Positions 1 through 5,500 of a DNA stretch of 8,350 nucleotides are shown here, piece after piece. The DNA is from Candidatus Bathyarchaeota archaeon (GTDB lineage: Archaea > Thermoproteota > Bathyarchaeia > Hecatellales > Hecatellaceae). The notes under the pieces are model-generated. The model had not been told where the DNA came from. It did no database searches and saw only the letters and a list, made by a program, of their open reading frames with translations. A program made the position numbers and the translations under genes. Each line of letters starts with the position of its first letter. The first letter of the stretch is position 1. The DNA lies in the NCBI GenBank assembly GCA_030669485.1, contig DAOVDL010000022.1:1-8350 (forward strand), in the 5' to 3' direction.

Positions 1-1
1 G

Positions 2-484
2 CAACGCGATAATGAGTTCTTTAAGAAATGTGCTGACGCCCAAGTGGCAGGGGATACCATGAGAGCAACCATGTACGCTAACGAGTGTGCGGAGATAAGG
101 AAGATAGCTCGAACTATGCTCCACAGCCAGATGGCGGTTGAGCAGGTGATCCTGAGGCTTGAAACCATCAGAGAGTTTGGAGATGTAACCCTCCAGATGG
201 GGCCAGTGGTGCCGATAGTTCAGGCTGTAAAGGGTCAGCTTATGCGTGTCATGCCTGACGTATCCTACGAACTCGGAACTATAAGTGAAACCCTCAACAG
301 CATGGTGATGGAGGTCGGAGAGGCAACTGGAAGTAGCTATGATATGATAGCTTCAGGTGCGGAAGCGCAGAACATTCTGAAAGAAGCAGGTGTGATCGCT
401 GAGCAGAAGATGACTGAACGGTTCCCAGATCTTCCTACACCAGATTCAACAGCGACAGAGGCATCTGCCCAGAAGGGGCTTTAA
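2..484 (+). CDS. cdvB: ESCRT-III/Snf7-like cell division protein (CdvB family), 5' end outside window
   Basis: The reading frame is open to the left edge (codons from base 2, no stop), so the gene is truncated by the window. The GTG at 44 is very unlikely to be its start, because the helical Snf7 core already runs through the preceding 14 codons. The 160 visible residues are mostly long amphipathic helices with the late ESCRT-III pattern: a Met-rich stretch (GPVVPIVQAVKGQLMRVMP), then a helix ending GEATG, then an acidic helix with EAQNILKEAG. The tail holds ERFPDLP, which resembles a MIM2-type motif that binds the MIT domain of the Vps4/CdvC ATPase. The protein ends about 15 residues later, so it lacks the winged-helix tail of full CdvB and looks like a short paralogue (CdvB1/B2-like). 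Family role: polymer formation at the division neck. Its stop is 14 nt from the end of the convergent ilvE. Family assignment is from recognition of the pattern; the exact paralogue is uncertain. Confidence 0.85.
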   Translation, partial: QRDNEFFKKCADAQVAGDTMRATMYANECAEIRKIARTMLHSQMAVEQVILRLETIREFGDVTLQMGPVVPIVQAVKGQLMRVMPDVSYELGTISETLNSMVMEVGEATGSSYDMIASGAEAQNILKEAGVIAEQKMTERFPDLPTPDSTATEASAQKGL

Positions 485-498
485 CCCCTCCCCCACCT

Positions 499-1419
499 TT
501 AAACGAGGTCAAGCCATACCTCATACTTCTTATCTTTAGCCTGAACTATTTCGAAGAACTTCTTCTGAAGTCTCTTTGTCACTTTGCCCACTCTACCGTC
601 ACCTATGCGTCGGCCATCTATCTCCGTTACCGCCGCTATCTCAACGGCAGTTCCAGTGAAGAAAACCTCATCTGCCAGGTAAAGCTGGCTTCTCGTAAGC
701 ATGGTCTCCTCAACGTTGAAGCCTAGATTCCTAGCTACCTCCAACACCGATCTTCGCCTTATACCCGGCAGTATCGCGGCGTGAAGGGGCGGGGTCTTTA
801 GGTTTTCACCCTCAACTATGAAGATGTTCTCTCCAGGTCCCTCGCAGACGTTACCGTTCAGGTCTAGGAGTATAGCCTCATCGAAGCCTTTTCCAAGGGC
901 TTCCATCTTGGCGAAACTGGAGTTGACGTAACATCCAGCCACCTTGGCCGCCGTTGGCAAGCAGTTGTCTGGATACTTGGCGTAAGAGGATACCATGGCT
1001 TTCACTCCACCCTCCAACCCCTTCTTCCCAAGGTAGGCATCCCAGAACCAGACTGCTATAGAATACTCCACTGGACAGTTGAGGGGGTTGAGTCCCATCT
1101 GCCCGTAGCCACGGTAGACCAAGGGGCGGATGTAGCAAGCATCCATCTTGTTTCGGCGGATGGTCTCCTTCACCTCCCCAGCGAATCTCTTACGAGAAAT
1201 AGGTATCTTCATCCTGAGGAGCTTGGCTGAGTTGTAGAGACGGTCAATGTGGGAGTTGAGCCTGAAGACAGCTGGCCCCTTCACTGTCTTATAGCAGCGT
1301 ATGCCCTCAAAGACGGCGCTTCCATAGTGGAGGGCATGAGTTAAGACATGTACCTTTGCTTCCTTCCACCTTACGAACTTACCGTTAAAACATATCCACT
1401 TGGTCTCTGCGAAAGCCAC
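499..1419 (-). CDS. ilvE: Branched-chain amino acid aminotransferase (PLP fold type IV)
   Basis: A 306-residue class IV aminotransferase, the usual length for IlvE. It interconverts Val/Leu/Ile and their 2-oxo acids with glutamate/2-oxoglutarate in the cytoplasm. Visible hallmarks are the N-terminal HYGSAVFEGIRCY (31-43), the substrate/cofactor region YIRPLVYRGYGQMG (96-109), PLP lysine K159 in PTAAKVAGCYVNSS, then DEAILLD, E193 in CEGPGENIF and the LPGIRR loop (217-222) that binds the PLP phosphate. K159 and E193 fall at the positions known for E. coli IlvE. D-amino-acid transaminase and aminodeoxychorismate lyase share the fold, but the EGIR and EGPGEN contexts favour IlvE. The start is GTG; an in-frame TAA lies six codons upstream, and AGGTG (1431-1427) sits 7 nt ahead as SD. 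The gene stands alone, with no other ilv or leu genes here, is convergent with the cdvB-like gene and divergent from mtrH. Confidence 0.93.
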   Translation of the reverse strand: MAFAETKWICFNGKFVRWKEAKVHVLTHALHYGSAVFEGIRCYKTVKGPAVFRLNSHIDRLYNSAKLLRMKIPISRKRFAGEVKETIRRNKMDACYIRPLVYRGYGQMGLNPLNCPVEYSIAVWFWDAYLGKKGLEGGVKAMVSSYAKYPDNCLPTAAKVAGCYVNSSFAKMEALGKGFDEAILLDLNGNVCEGPGENIFIVEGENLKTPPLHAAILPGIRRRSVLEVARNLGFNVEETMLTRSQLYLADEVFFTGTAVEIAAVTEIDGRRIGDGRVGKVTKRLQKKFFEIVQAKDKKYEVWLDLV

Positions 1420-1453
1420 TGACCAACACCTGACTTATCAACGTTAAACTTCA

Positions 1454-1464
1454 TATCTTAAATA
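1454..1464 (-). promoter_or_regulatory. Putative TATA box for ilvE
   Basis: On the minus strand an AT stretch (ATTTAAGATA) lies about 40 nt before the GTG start. Archaeal spacing puts transcription start near 1433, giving a leader of roughly 14 nt that still contains the AGGTG ribosome site. Inferred from position and composition only. Confidence 0.45.
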
Positions 1465-1498
1465 GATTAGCGTCCCCTAAAGCTTGGATGATGACGCC

Positions 1499-1508
1499 AA
1501 AATAAAAA
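1499..1508 (+). promoter_or_regulatory. Putative TATA box for mtrH
   Basis: An A/T tract (AAATAAAAA) is placed so that transcription would start near 1530, just ahead of the GGTGAG ribosome site at 1535-1540. A second AT stretch at 1520-1528 is too close to the start unless the transcript is leaderless. Weak evidence. Confidence 0.35.
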
Positions 1509-1534
1509 GGTGGAAGTTCATTAAGATATGGTGC

Positions 1535-1540
1535 GGTGAG
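1535..1540 (+). promoter_or_regulatory. Ribosome binding site that favours the TTG start of mtrH
   Basis: GGTGAG matches the anti-SD complement (GGAGGTGAT core) and ends 4 nt before TTG at 1545. The alternative GTG start at 1536 overlaps this site and has no separate SD, so the TTG is preferred. Confidence 0.5.
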
Positions 1541-1544
1541 AGCT

Positions 1545-2444
1545 TTGTGGAAGTTTAATATTGAACAGAAGGTCTCCGAGATCGGAGGGGTTAAGGTCGG
1601 CGGCAATCCCGGTGAGCGTCCCGCTGTTCTCATTGGAAGCATCTTCTACCATAAACATAAGATTGTGATCGACGAAGCGAAAGGTGAATTTGACAGGAAG
1701 AAGGCAGAAGAACTCATCAACCTCCAAGACGACTTCTCGGAGAGAACTGGGAATCCCTGCATGGTAGATGTAGTAGGCTCCAAACCTGAGGTAATAGCAT
1801 CCTACTTGGAATTCGTAGCCAACATAACTCAAGCCCCCATGCTCCTCGGTGGCACAACGCCTGAAGTTAGAGCTACGGGGCTCAAGTATGCTGAGGAGTG
1901 CGGTTTGACTGGGAGGCTGGTCTATAACTCTTTAACCCCTGACTTCAAACCTGAGGAGTTGGAGAGAATTAGAAATGCAGGCGTGAAGAGCGTATTGCTG
2001 CTCGCCTACTACATGAAAGACTTCACATCCAAGGGGCGAATTACCGCTATCCATGAGATGTTGCACCGGCTTCAAGGGGCAGGGATAGAGAACATCCTAG
2101 TTGACACATGCGTCATAGATCTTGCAAGCTTCGGTCAAGCACTCCAAGCTATATACACTGTGAAGGATGAGATGGGGTTACCCGCAGGCTGTGGGGCTCA
2201 TAACGCGACATCTCTCTGGCGGGGCTTGAAGGCCAAGATGGGCGACGAGGCGGTCAAACCCTGTTTAGCAACAGCCTCAACCACCACTGTGGCTGTGGGC
2301 GGAGACTTCGTGCTTTACGGACCCATAGGAAACGCCAAATACATCTTTCCCGCCGTAGCCATGGTTGACACAGCCTACAGTCAACTAATCATCGAACAGG
2401 GGAAACCTCTGGACAAGAAGCACCCGCGATACCGGATAAGCTAA
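1545..2444 (+). CDS. mtrH: Tetrahydromethanopterin S-methyltransferase subunit H (MtrH-like methyltransferase)
   Basis: Full-length MtrH-family protein (299 residues; relatives about 300-320). MtrH is a TIM-barrel methyltransferase that moves a methyl group between tetrahydromethanopterin and a cobamide. In methanogens it is the cytoplasmic, catalytic subunit of MtrA-H. Seen here: WKFNIEQK at the N-terminus (family MFKFDKEQ), GGVKVGGNPGERP, FYHKHKIV, DEAKGEFDR, the ERTGNP turn, EVRATGLKYAEECG, LVDTCVIDL and GLPAGCGAHNATSLW (family glycine-rich GCGAHNA-like loop). Start: GTG at 1536 would lengthen the protein by three residues, but it lies inside GGTGAG (1535-1540), a good SD for TTG at 1545, which also matches the family N-terminus. 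No mtrA-G genes are adjacent; the downstream neighbour is fae-hps. A stand-alone MtrH suggests methyl exchange with a separate corrinoid protein, as proposed for related MtrH homologues in Bathyarchaeia and methylotrophs; that partner is not seen here. Confidence 0.9.
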   Translation: MWKFNIEQKVSEIGGVKVGGNPGERPAVLIGSIFYHKHKIVIDEAKGEFDRKKAEELINLQDDFSERTGNPCMVDVVGSKPEVIASYLEFVANITQAPMLLGGTTPEVRATGLKYAEECGLTGRLVYNSLTPDFKPEELERIRNAGVKSVLLLAYYMKDFTSKGRITAIHEMLHRLQGAGIENILVDTCVIDLASFGQALQAIYTVKDEMGLPAGCGAHNATSLWRGLKAKMGDEAVKPCLATASTTTVAVGGDFVLYGPIGNAKYIFPAVAMVDTAYSQLIIEQGKPLDKKHPRYRIS

Positions 2445-2445
2445 T

Positions 2446-2478
2446 GAGTGGAAGCAACTCCGTTCACTCTTTTTCTTT
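2446..2478 (+). terminator. Hairpin plus T-run terminator after mtrH
   Basis: GAGTG (2446-2450) can pair with CACTC (2465-2469) and is directly followed by TTTTT and then CTTT. It starts one base after the mtrH stop codon. T-runs are the main archaeal termination signal; the hairpin is extra support. It implies that fae-hps is transcribed separately. Confidence 0.55.
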
Positions 2479-2495
2479 GCGTTTGAGGGGTTGCA

Positions 2496-2503
2496 TTTAT
2501 ATG
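2496..2503 (+). promoter_or_regulatory. Putative TATA box for fae-hps
   Basis: TTTATATG sits where transcription would start near 2526, leaving a leader of about 24 nt that contains the GAGGTGA ribosome site (2537-2543). A second AT stretch (2511-2519) is a poorer candidate because its predicted start would fall inside the ribosome site. Confidence 0.5.
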
Positions 2504-2536
2504 CGTCATGTTAAATATGTAACCCACGGTCTACAT

Positions 2537-2543
2537 GAGGTGA
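2537..2543 (+). promoter_or_regulatory. Strong ribosome binding site marking an ACG start for fae-hps
   Basis: GAGGTGA is a perfect 7-nt match to the archaeal 16S anti-SD complement. It is exactly 6 nt from ACG at 2550, where the conserved Fae N-terminus (VYLLGEALIG) begins. No ATG, GTG or TTG lies in frame between the TGA at 2541 and the ATG at 2661, so this site points to 2550 as the start. Confidence 0.6.
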
Positions 2544-2549
2544 ACGTTT

Positions 2550-3734
2550 ACGGTTTATCTTTTAGGTGAAGCATTAATAGGGCAGGACGCTGAGGTAGCA
2601 CACATCGACCTTCTTGTTGGAGACAAAGAAGGTCCCGTAGGTCAAGCCTTCGCTAAAGGTATGGTCAGCCTATCCTACGGTCATACCCCCCTCTTAGCTG
2701 TGATCAGACCTAATTTGCCGCCGAAGCCTTTCACCTTGATGGTTCCTAAGGTCACCCTTAAGACTTCGGAGCAGGTAGAGCAGATCTTCGGTGTGGCGCA
2801 AGCAGCTGTGGCTAAGGCTGTAGCCGACATCGTGGAGGAGGGTGTTATCCCTGCGAATAAGGTTGATGATTGGGTTATTATCTGCAGTGTCTTCATCCAT
2901 CCTGATGCGAAGGATCAGCGACGCCTCTACCAGTATAATTATGGGGCTACGAAATTGGCTTTGAAGAGAGCTATGAAGGGCTACCCATCATTGGAGAAGA
3001 TAAACTATGACAAGGATCGTGCAAAGCACGCGATCATGGGCTTCAGGGTTCCCAGACTCTGGATGCCTCCATACCTACAAATTGCTCTGGACGTACCCAA
3101 CATAGAGAAAACTAAGCGGCTGATCGCTGAGCTGCCTGACAGCGACAGGATAATACTTGAGGCTGGCACTCCCCTGATAAAGAAGTACGGAACCAAGGTG
3201 ATCAGAGAACTACGAGAGCTTGCAAAAGACAGCTTCATAGTTGCTGACGTGAAGACTATTGATGTGGGACAGGTTGAGGTCGACCTTGCCTTCGACGAGA
3301 CGGCGGATGCAGTGGTCGCCTCAGGGCTGACCAGTAAGGCAACCCTTGACAAGTTCATCTACGAGGCAGACAGACTTGGCATATACTCCTTCATAGATAT
3401 GATGGAGGTCGAGGATCCACTTAAGAAGCTTCGCTCCTTGGCGGAGCCTCCAGATGTGGTCATCCTCCACAAAGGCATCGATGTGGGCAGAGTTGGAATG
3501 GACAGATGGGGCCTAGCTAAAAAGATGAAAACTATCTCCAAAAAGAAGAAGCTGCTTGTAGCTGTTGCAGGCGGCATAGACCCCGCTCATACCCCTGATG
3601 CAATCAAGTCGGGGGCAGATATCATCGTTGTTGGGAGATACATAACCCAGTCTAAGGATCCAAAGAGAGCTGCCAGAGAGTTCCTAACCTTCCTCGGTGC
3701 AGATATGGATCTCTTCAGGATTCACGTGGAGTAA
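2550..3734 (+). CDS. fae-hps: Bifunctional formaldehyde-activating enzyme / 3-hexulose-6-phosphate synthase (Fae-Hps)
   Basis: A 394-residue fusion when read from ACG 2550. Fae (about 1-165) condenses formaldehyde with tetrahydromethanopterin to methylene-H4MPT. Hps (about 170-394) reversibly converts formaldehyde plus ribulose 5-phosphate to hexulose 6-phosphate; archaea lacking the oxidative pentose pathway use it in reverse to make ribose phosphates, and Fae captures the formaldehyde released. Seen in Fae: LLGEALIG, VAHIDL with H18 (the catalytic His of Fae), GDKEGPVGQAFAKG, GHTPLLAVIRPNLP, QAAVAKAVAD, NYGATKLALKRAM and HAIMGFRVPRLW. Seen in Hps: LQIALDVPNIEKT, ILEAGTPLIKKYG, the OMP-decarboxylase-superfamily D-x-K signature (D233, K235) and the phosphate-binding AGGID (340-344) and VVGRYI near the end. 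Odd: there is no ATG/GTG/TTG start. The first in-frame ATG (2661) would cut off 37 conserved residues including H18. It follows mtrH, another H4MPT enzyme. Confidence 0.93.
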   Translation, partial: TVYLLGEALIGQDAEVAHIDLLVGDKEGPVGQAFAKGMVSLSYGHTPLLAVIRPNLPPKPFTLMVPKVTLKTSEQVEQIFGVAQAAVAKAVADIVEEGVIPANKVDDWVIICSVFIHPDAKDQRRLYQYNYGATKLALKRAMKGYPSLEKINYDKDRAKHAIMGFRVPRLWMPPYLQIALDVPNIEKTKRLIAELPDSDRIILEAGTPLIKKYGTKVIRELRELAKDSFIVADVKTIDVGQVEVDLAFDETADAVVASGLTSKATLDKFIYEADRLGIYSFIDMMEVEDPLKKLRSLAEPPDVVILHKGIDVGRVGMDRWGLAKKMKTISKKKKLLVAVAGGIDPAHTPDAIKSGADIIVVGRYITQSKDPKRAAREFLTFLGADMDLFRIHVE

Positions 3735-3835
3735 GCGCTTGTTTGAGGGCGATCCCTGCCGCAAAGGTAGGAGACGGCTGCACCTAAGATGGCGATGAAG
3801 AGAAAGGCTTCATGCAAAGCTGTTTCTCCAATCAC
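3722..3835 (-). pseudogene. Possible 3' remnant of a membrane transporter gene
   Basis: On the minus strand a 37-codon open stretch (GTG 3835 to TGA 3724-3722) encodes HEAFLFIAILGAAVSYLCG followed by a basic tail, RDR. That looks like the last transmembrane helix and cytoplasmic end of a multi-spanning transporter (MFS-like). Upstream on the same strand the frame is broken at once by TAG and TGA, and no longer homologous frame is visible. Its stop lies inside the 3' end of fae-hps. It could be a gene relic, a tiny membrane protein or chance. Inference only. Confidence 0.22.
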
Positions 3836-3883
3836 ATTTTTCTATGCTGTTGCTCAATGGAAGCGTGGAGATCGAGGTGTACA

Positions 3884-3896
3884 CTAAATTTAAAAC
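3884..3896 (+). promoter_or_regulatory. Putative TATA box for the ABC ATPase gene
   Basis: CTAAATTTAAAAC puts transcription start near 3917, a few bases before ATG 3924, so the transcript would be leaderless or nearly so. This fits the lack of a good SD directly before that ATG. The rest of the 189-nt gap after fae-hps shows no RNA gene. Confidence 0.5.
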
Positions 3897-3923
3897 TCTC
3901 GGGGGCGGGATGGTAAATCAGAG

Positions 3924-4697
3924 ATGACAGATTACAAGCTTGATGTCAGGAATGTGACCAAGGTCTTCGTCAACAAGAAGACAGGCGAAGAGGTTGTTGC
4001 CTTAGAGGACATCAACTTAAAGGTCAGGGAGAAAGAGTTCGTATGCATTGTGGGTCCCTCAGGCTGTGGGAAGACCACGCTGCTCAGGATAATAGCCGGG
4101 CTGGAGCAGGCAAGTAAAGGTGAAGTATACGTTGATGGAAAGGTGACAGATAGCCCCAGCCGGGAGAAAGGTATGGTCTTCCAAGAGTTCGCTCTCTTCC
4201 CTTGGAGAACTGTAAGAAAGAACATTGAGTTCGGTTTAGAGTACAGAGGGATTCCCCCCCCGGAGCGGAGGGGACTCTCCGATAAGTATATCCAGCTGGT
4301 CAAACTAGAGGGCTGGGAAGACAGATACTCTCATGAGCTTTCTGGGGGTATGAAGCAACGGGTTGCTATCGCCCGAGCTTTGGCCAACGACCCTGAGGTT
4401 CTCCTGATGGATGAGCCCTTCGGTTCTCTTGACTCCCAGACGAGGAACGCACTTCAAACCGAGCTTCTAGATATATGGGAAAAAACAGGTAAGACCATCA
4501 TATTCGTCAGCCACAACATAGATGAGGCTGTCTATCTCGCTGACCGTGTCGTTGTCTTGAAAGCCCTCCCAGCAAGGATAAAAGATATTCTCAATATAGA
4601 AATCCCCAGACCTAGAGACCGCACAAGCACCAGCTTTCAGAAAGTGCGGAAAGGGCTACTGGCAGAAGTTCTTAAGAAACCAGGTTTTATCTCGTAG
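3924..4697 (+). CDS. NitT/TauT-family ABC transporter, ATP-binding protein
   Basis: A 257-residue ATPase of the nitrate/sulfonate/taurine (SsuB/TauB/NrtD) type that drives import from the cytoplasmic face of the membrane. All ABC motifs are intact: Walker A GPSGCGKTT (44-52), Q-loop VFQEFALFPW (Q87), signature LSGGMKQR (139-146), Walker B LLMDEPFGSLD with E164, D-loop SLD and H-loop H197 in FVSHNIDEAV. FPWRTVRKNIEFGLE after the Q-loop and the DEAVYLADRVVVL region are typical of this subfamily. Substrate is set by the binding protein and cannot be named from this gene. Its partner genes lie directly downstream but on the opposite strand, ending 11 nt away, an unusual convergent arrangement. 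A five-codon ORF (ATG 3910) overlaps the start by ATGA. The run of eight C at 4254-4261 inside the gene keeps the frame intact (residues IPPPE). Confidence 0.92.
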   Translation: MTDYKLDVRNVTKVFVNKKTGEEVVALEDINLKVREKEFVCIVGPSGCGKTTLLRIIAGLEQASKGEVYVDGKVTDSPSREKGMVFQEFALFPWRTVRKNIEFGLEYRGIPPPERRGLSDKYIQLVKLEGWEDRYSHELSGGMKQRVAIARALANDPEVLLMDEPFGSLDSQTRNALQTELLDIWEKTGKTIIFVSHNIDEAVYLADRVVVLKALPARIKDILNIEIPRPRDRTSTSFQKVRKGLLAEVLKKPGFIS

Positions 4698-4708
4698 AAC
4701 TCTTAAGT

Positions 4709-5497
4709 TTATTTAACCATGCCTGCTCTCCAAATAAGCATTTTCCCCTCCACCATATATCTGAAGAGGCGGTCAAGGGCGAGCGCTATCAAACCTATCA
4801 CAAGCATATAGAGGAGAAGTCTGTCCATCTGGTGGAAGTGGTAAAACTCTTGGAATAGTCTGAATCCCAATCCAGCTTTGCTCACCGCGAACATCTCAGC
4901 AGCAACCACCGACATCCATCCGACACCCATTCCCACCCTTATACCAGTCGCCGCAGATGGCATGGCTGAGGGGAAGGCAACTGACCTGATCAGGTCACGG
5001 GCTTTAGTGCAGCCCAAGACCTTTGCTGCCTCAACCAGTGTAACTCTCACGTCTTTAAACCCAGAGTAGGTGTTGATGAGTATTGGGAAGAAAGCCCCAA
5101 TGAAGACAACGAACCCCGCAGCTTGGTGAGTTAAGTGGAACCATATGATGGCAAAAGGTATCCAAGCTATGGGAGGTATAGGGCGGATAATCTCGACAAT
5201 GGGATCTAAAGCCCGATCCACCGTCTTGAACCAACCCATAGCTGCGCCTATGGGAATGCCGAAGATGATGCCTAAAGCCAGCCCTATCACAAAGTGGAAG
5301 AGGCTGACGGCCGCGTCTATAAGTGTCATCTCCCAGATTTCGCAAAGGGCTAAAATGGTAGCAGAGAAGCTGGGCAGGATGAAAGCTTTCTGTACAACAA
5401 CATCAGCGACGAACTGCCAGATCAGTATGGCTACAATTACGGCGAGTATCGGTGCTCCTAACTCTCTAAACTTCAATTCTGACCTAGGTGGTGGCAA
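4709..5497 (-). CDS. NitT/TauT-family ABC transporter, permease
   Basis: A 262-residue inner-membrane permease of the SsuC/TauC/NrtB type, usual length 250-270, with about six hydrophobic helices. Visible: the N-terminal helix APILAVIVAILIWQFVADVV, FVIGLALGIIFGIPIGAAMG, the RPIPPIAWIPFAIIWF segment typical of this subfamily, the EAA loop EAAKVLGCTKARDLIRSVAFPSAMP (given by its ends E157 and P181) that docks on the ATPase, and GIRVGMGVGWMSVVAAEM. It likely forms a homodimer that pairs with the ATPase encoded at 3924-4697. The start is TTG; it follows the stop of the binding-protein gene in the same frame, separated only by one extra TGA codon, so the two are surely co-transcribed and probably translationally coupled. 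A weak AGGT site lies 9 nt before the TTG. A second TTG at codon 8 (5476), with AGGT closer to it, is an alternative start. Confidence 0.9.
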   Translation of the reverse strand: MPPPRSELKFRELGAPILAVIVAILIWQFVADVVVQKAFILPSFSATILALCEIWEMTLIDAAVSLFHFVIGLALGIIFGIPIGAAMGWFKTVDRALDPIVEIIRPIPPIAWIPFAIIWFHLTHQAAGFVVFIGAFFPILINTYSGFKDVRVTLVEAAKVLGCTKARDLIRSVAFPSAMPSAATGIRVGMGVGWMSVVAAEMFAVSKAGLGFRLFQEFYHFHQMDRLLLYMLVIGLIALALDRLFRYMVEGKMLIWRAGMVK

Positions 5498-5500
5498 TCA

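Noticed and set aside
2535..2543. ATG AGG TGA read as a start followed by a recoded TGA in fae-hps
   Set aside because: The frame does match, but the TGA is part of a perfect SD, and no sign of UGA recoding is visible elsewhere in the window.
2661..2663. ATG 2661 as the start of fae-hps
   Set aside because: It would remove 37 conserved Fae residues including the active-site His, and has no ribosome site ahead of it.
3005..3577. Two minus-strand open frames inside fae-hps
   Set aside because: They are shadows of a strongly conserved enzyme gene; their Ser-rich translations match no family.
4254..4261. Run of C in the ABC ATPase gene as a frameshift site
   Set aside because: The frame is continuous with normal motifs on both sides, so no shift is needed.
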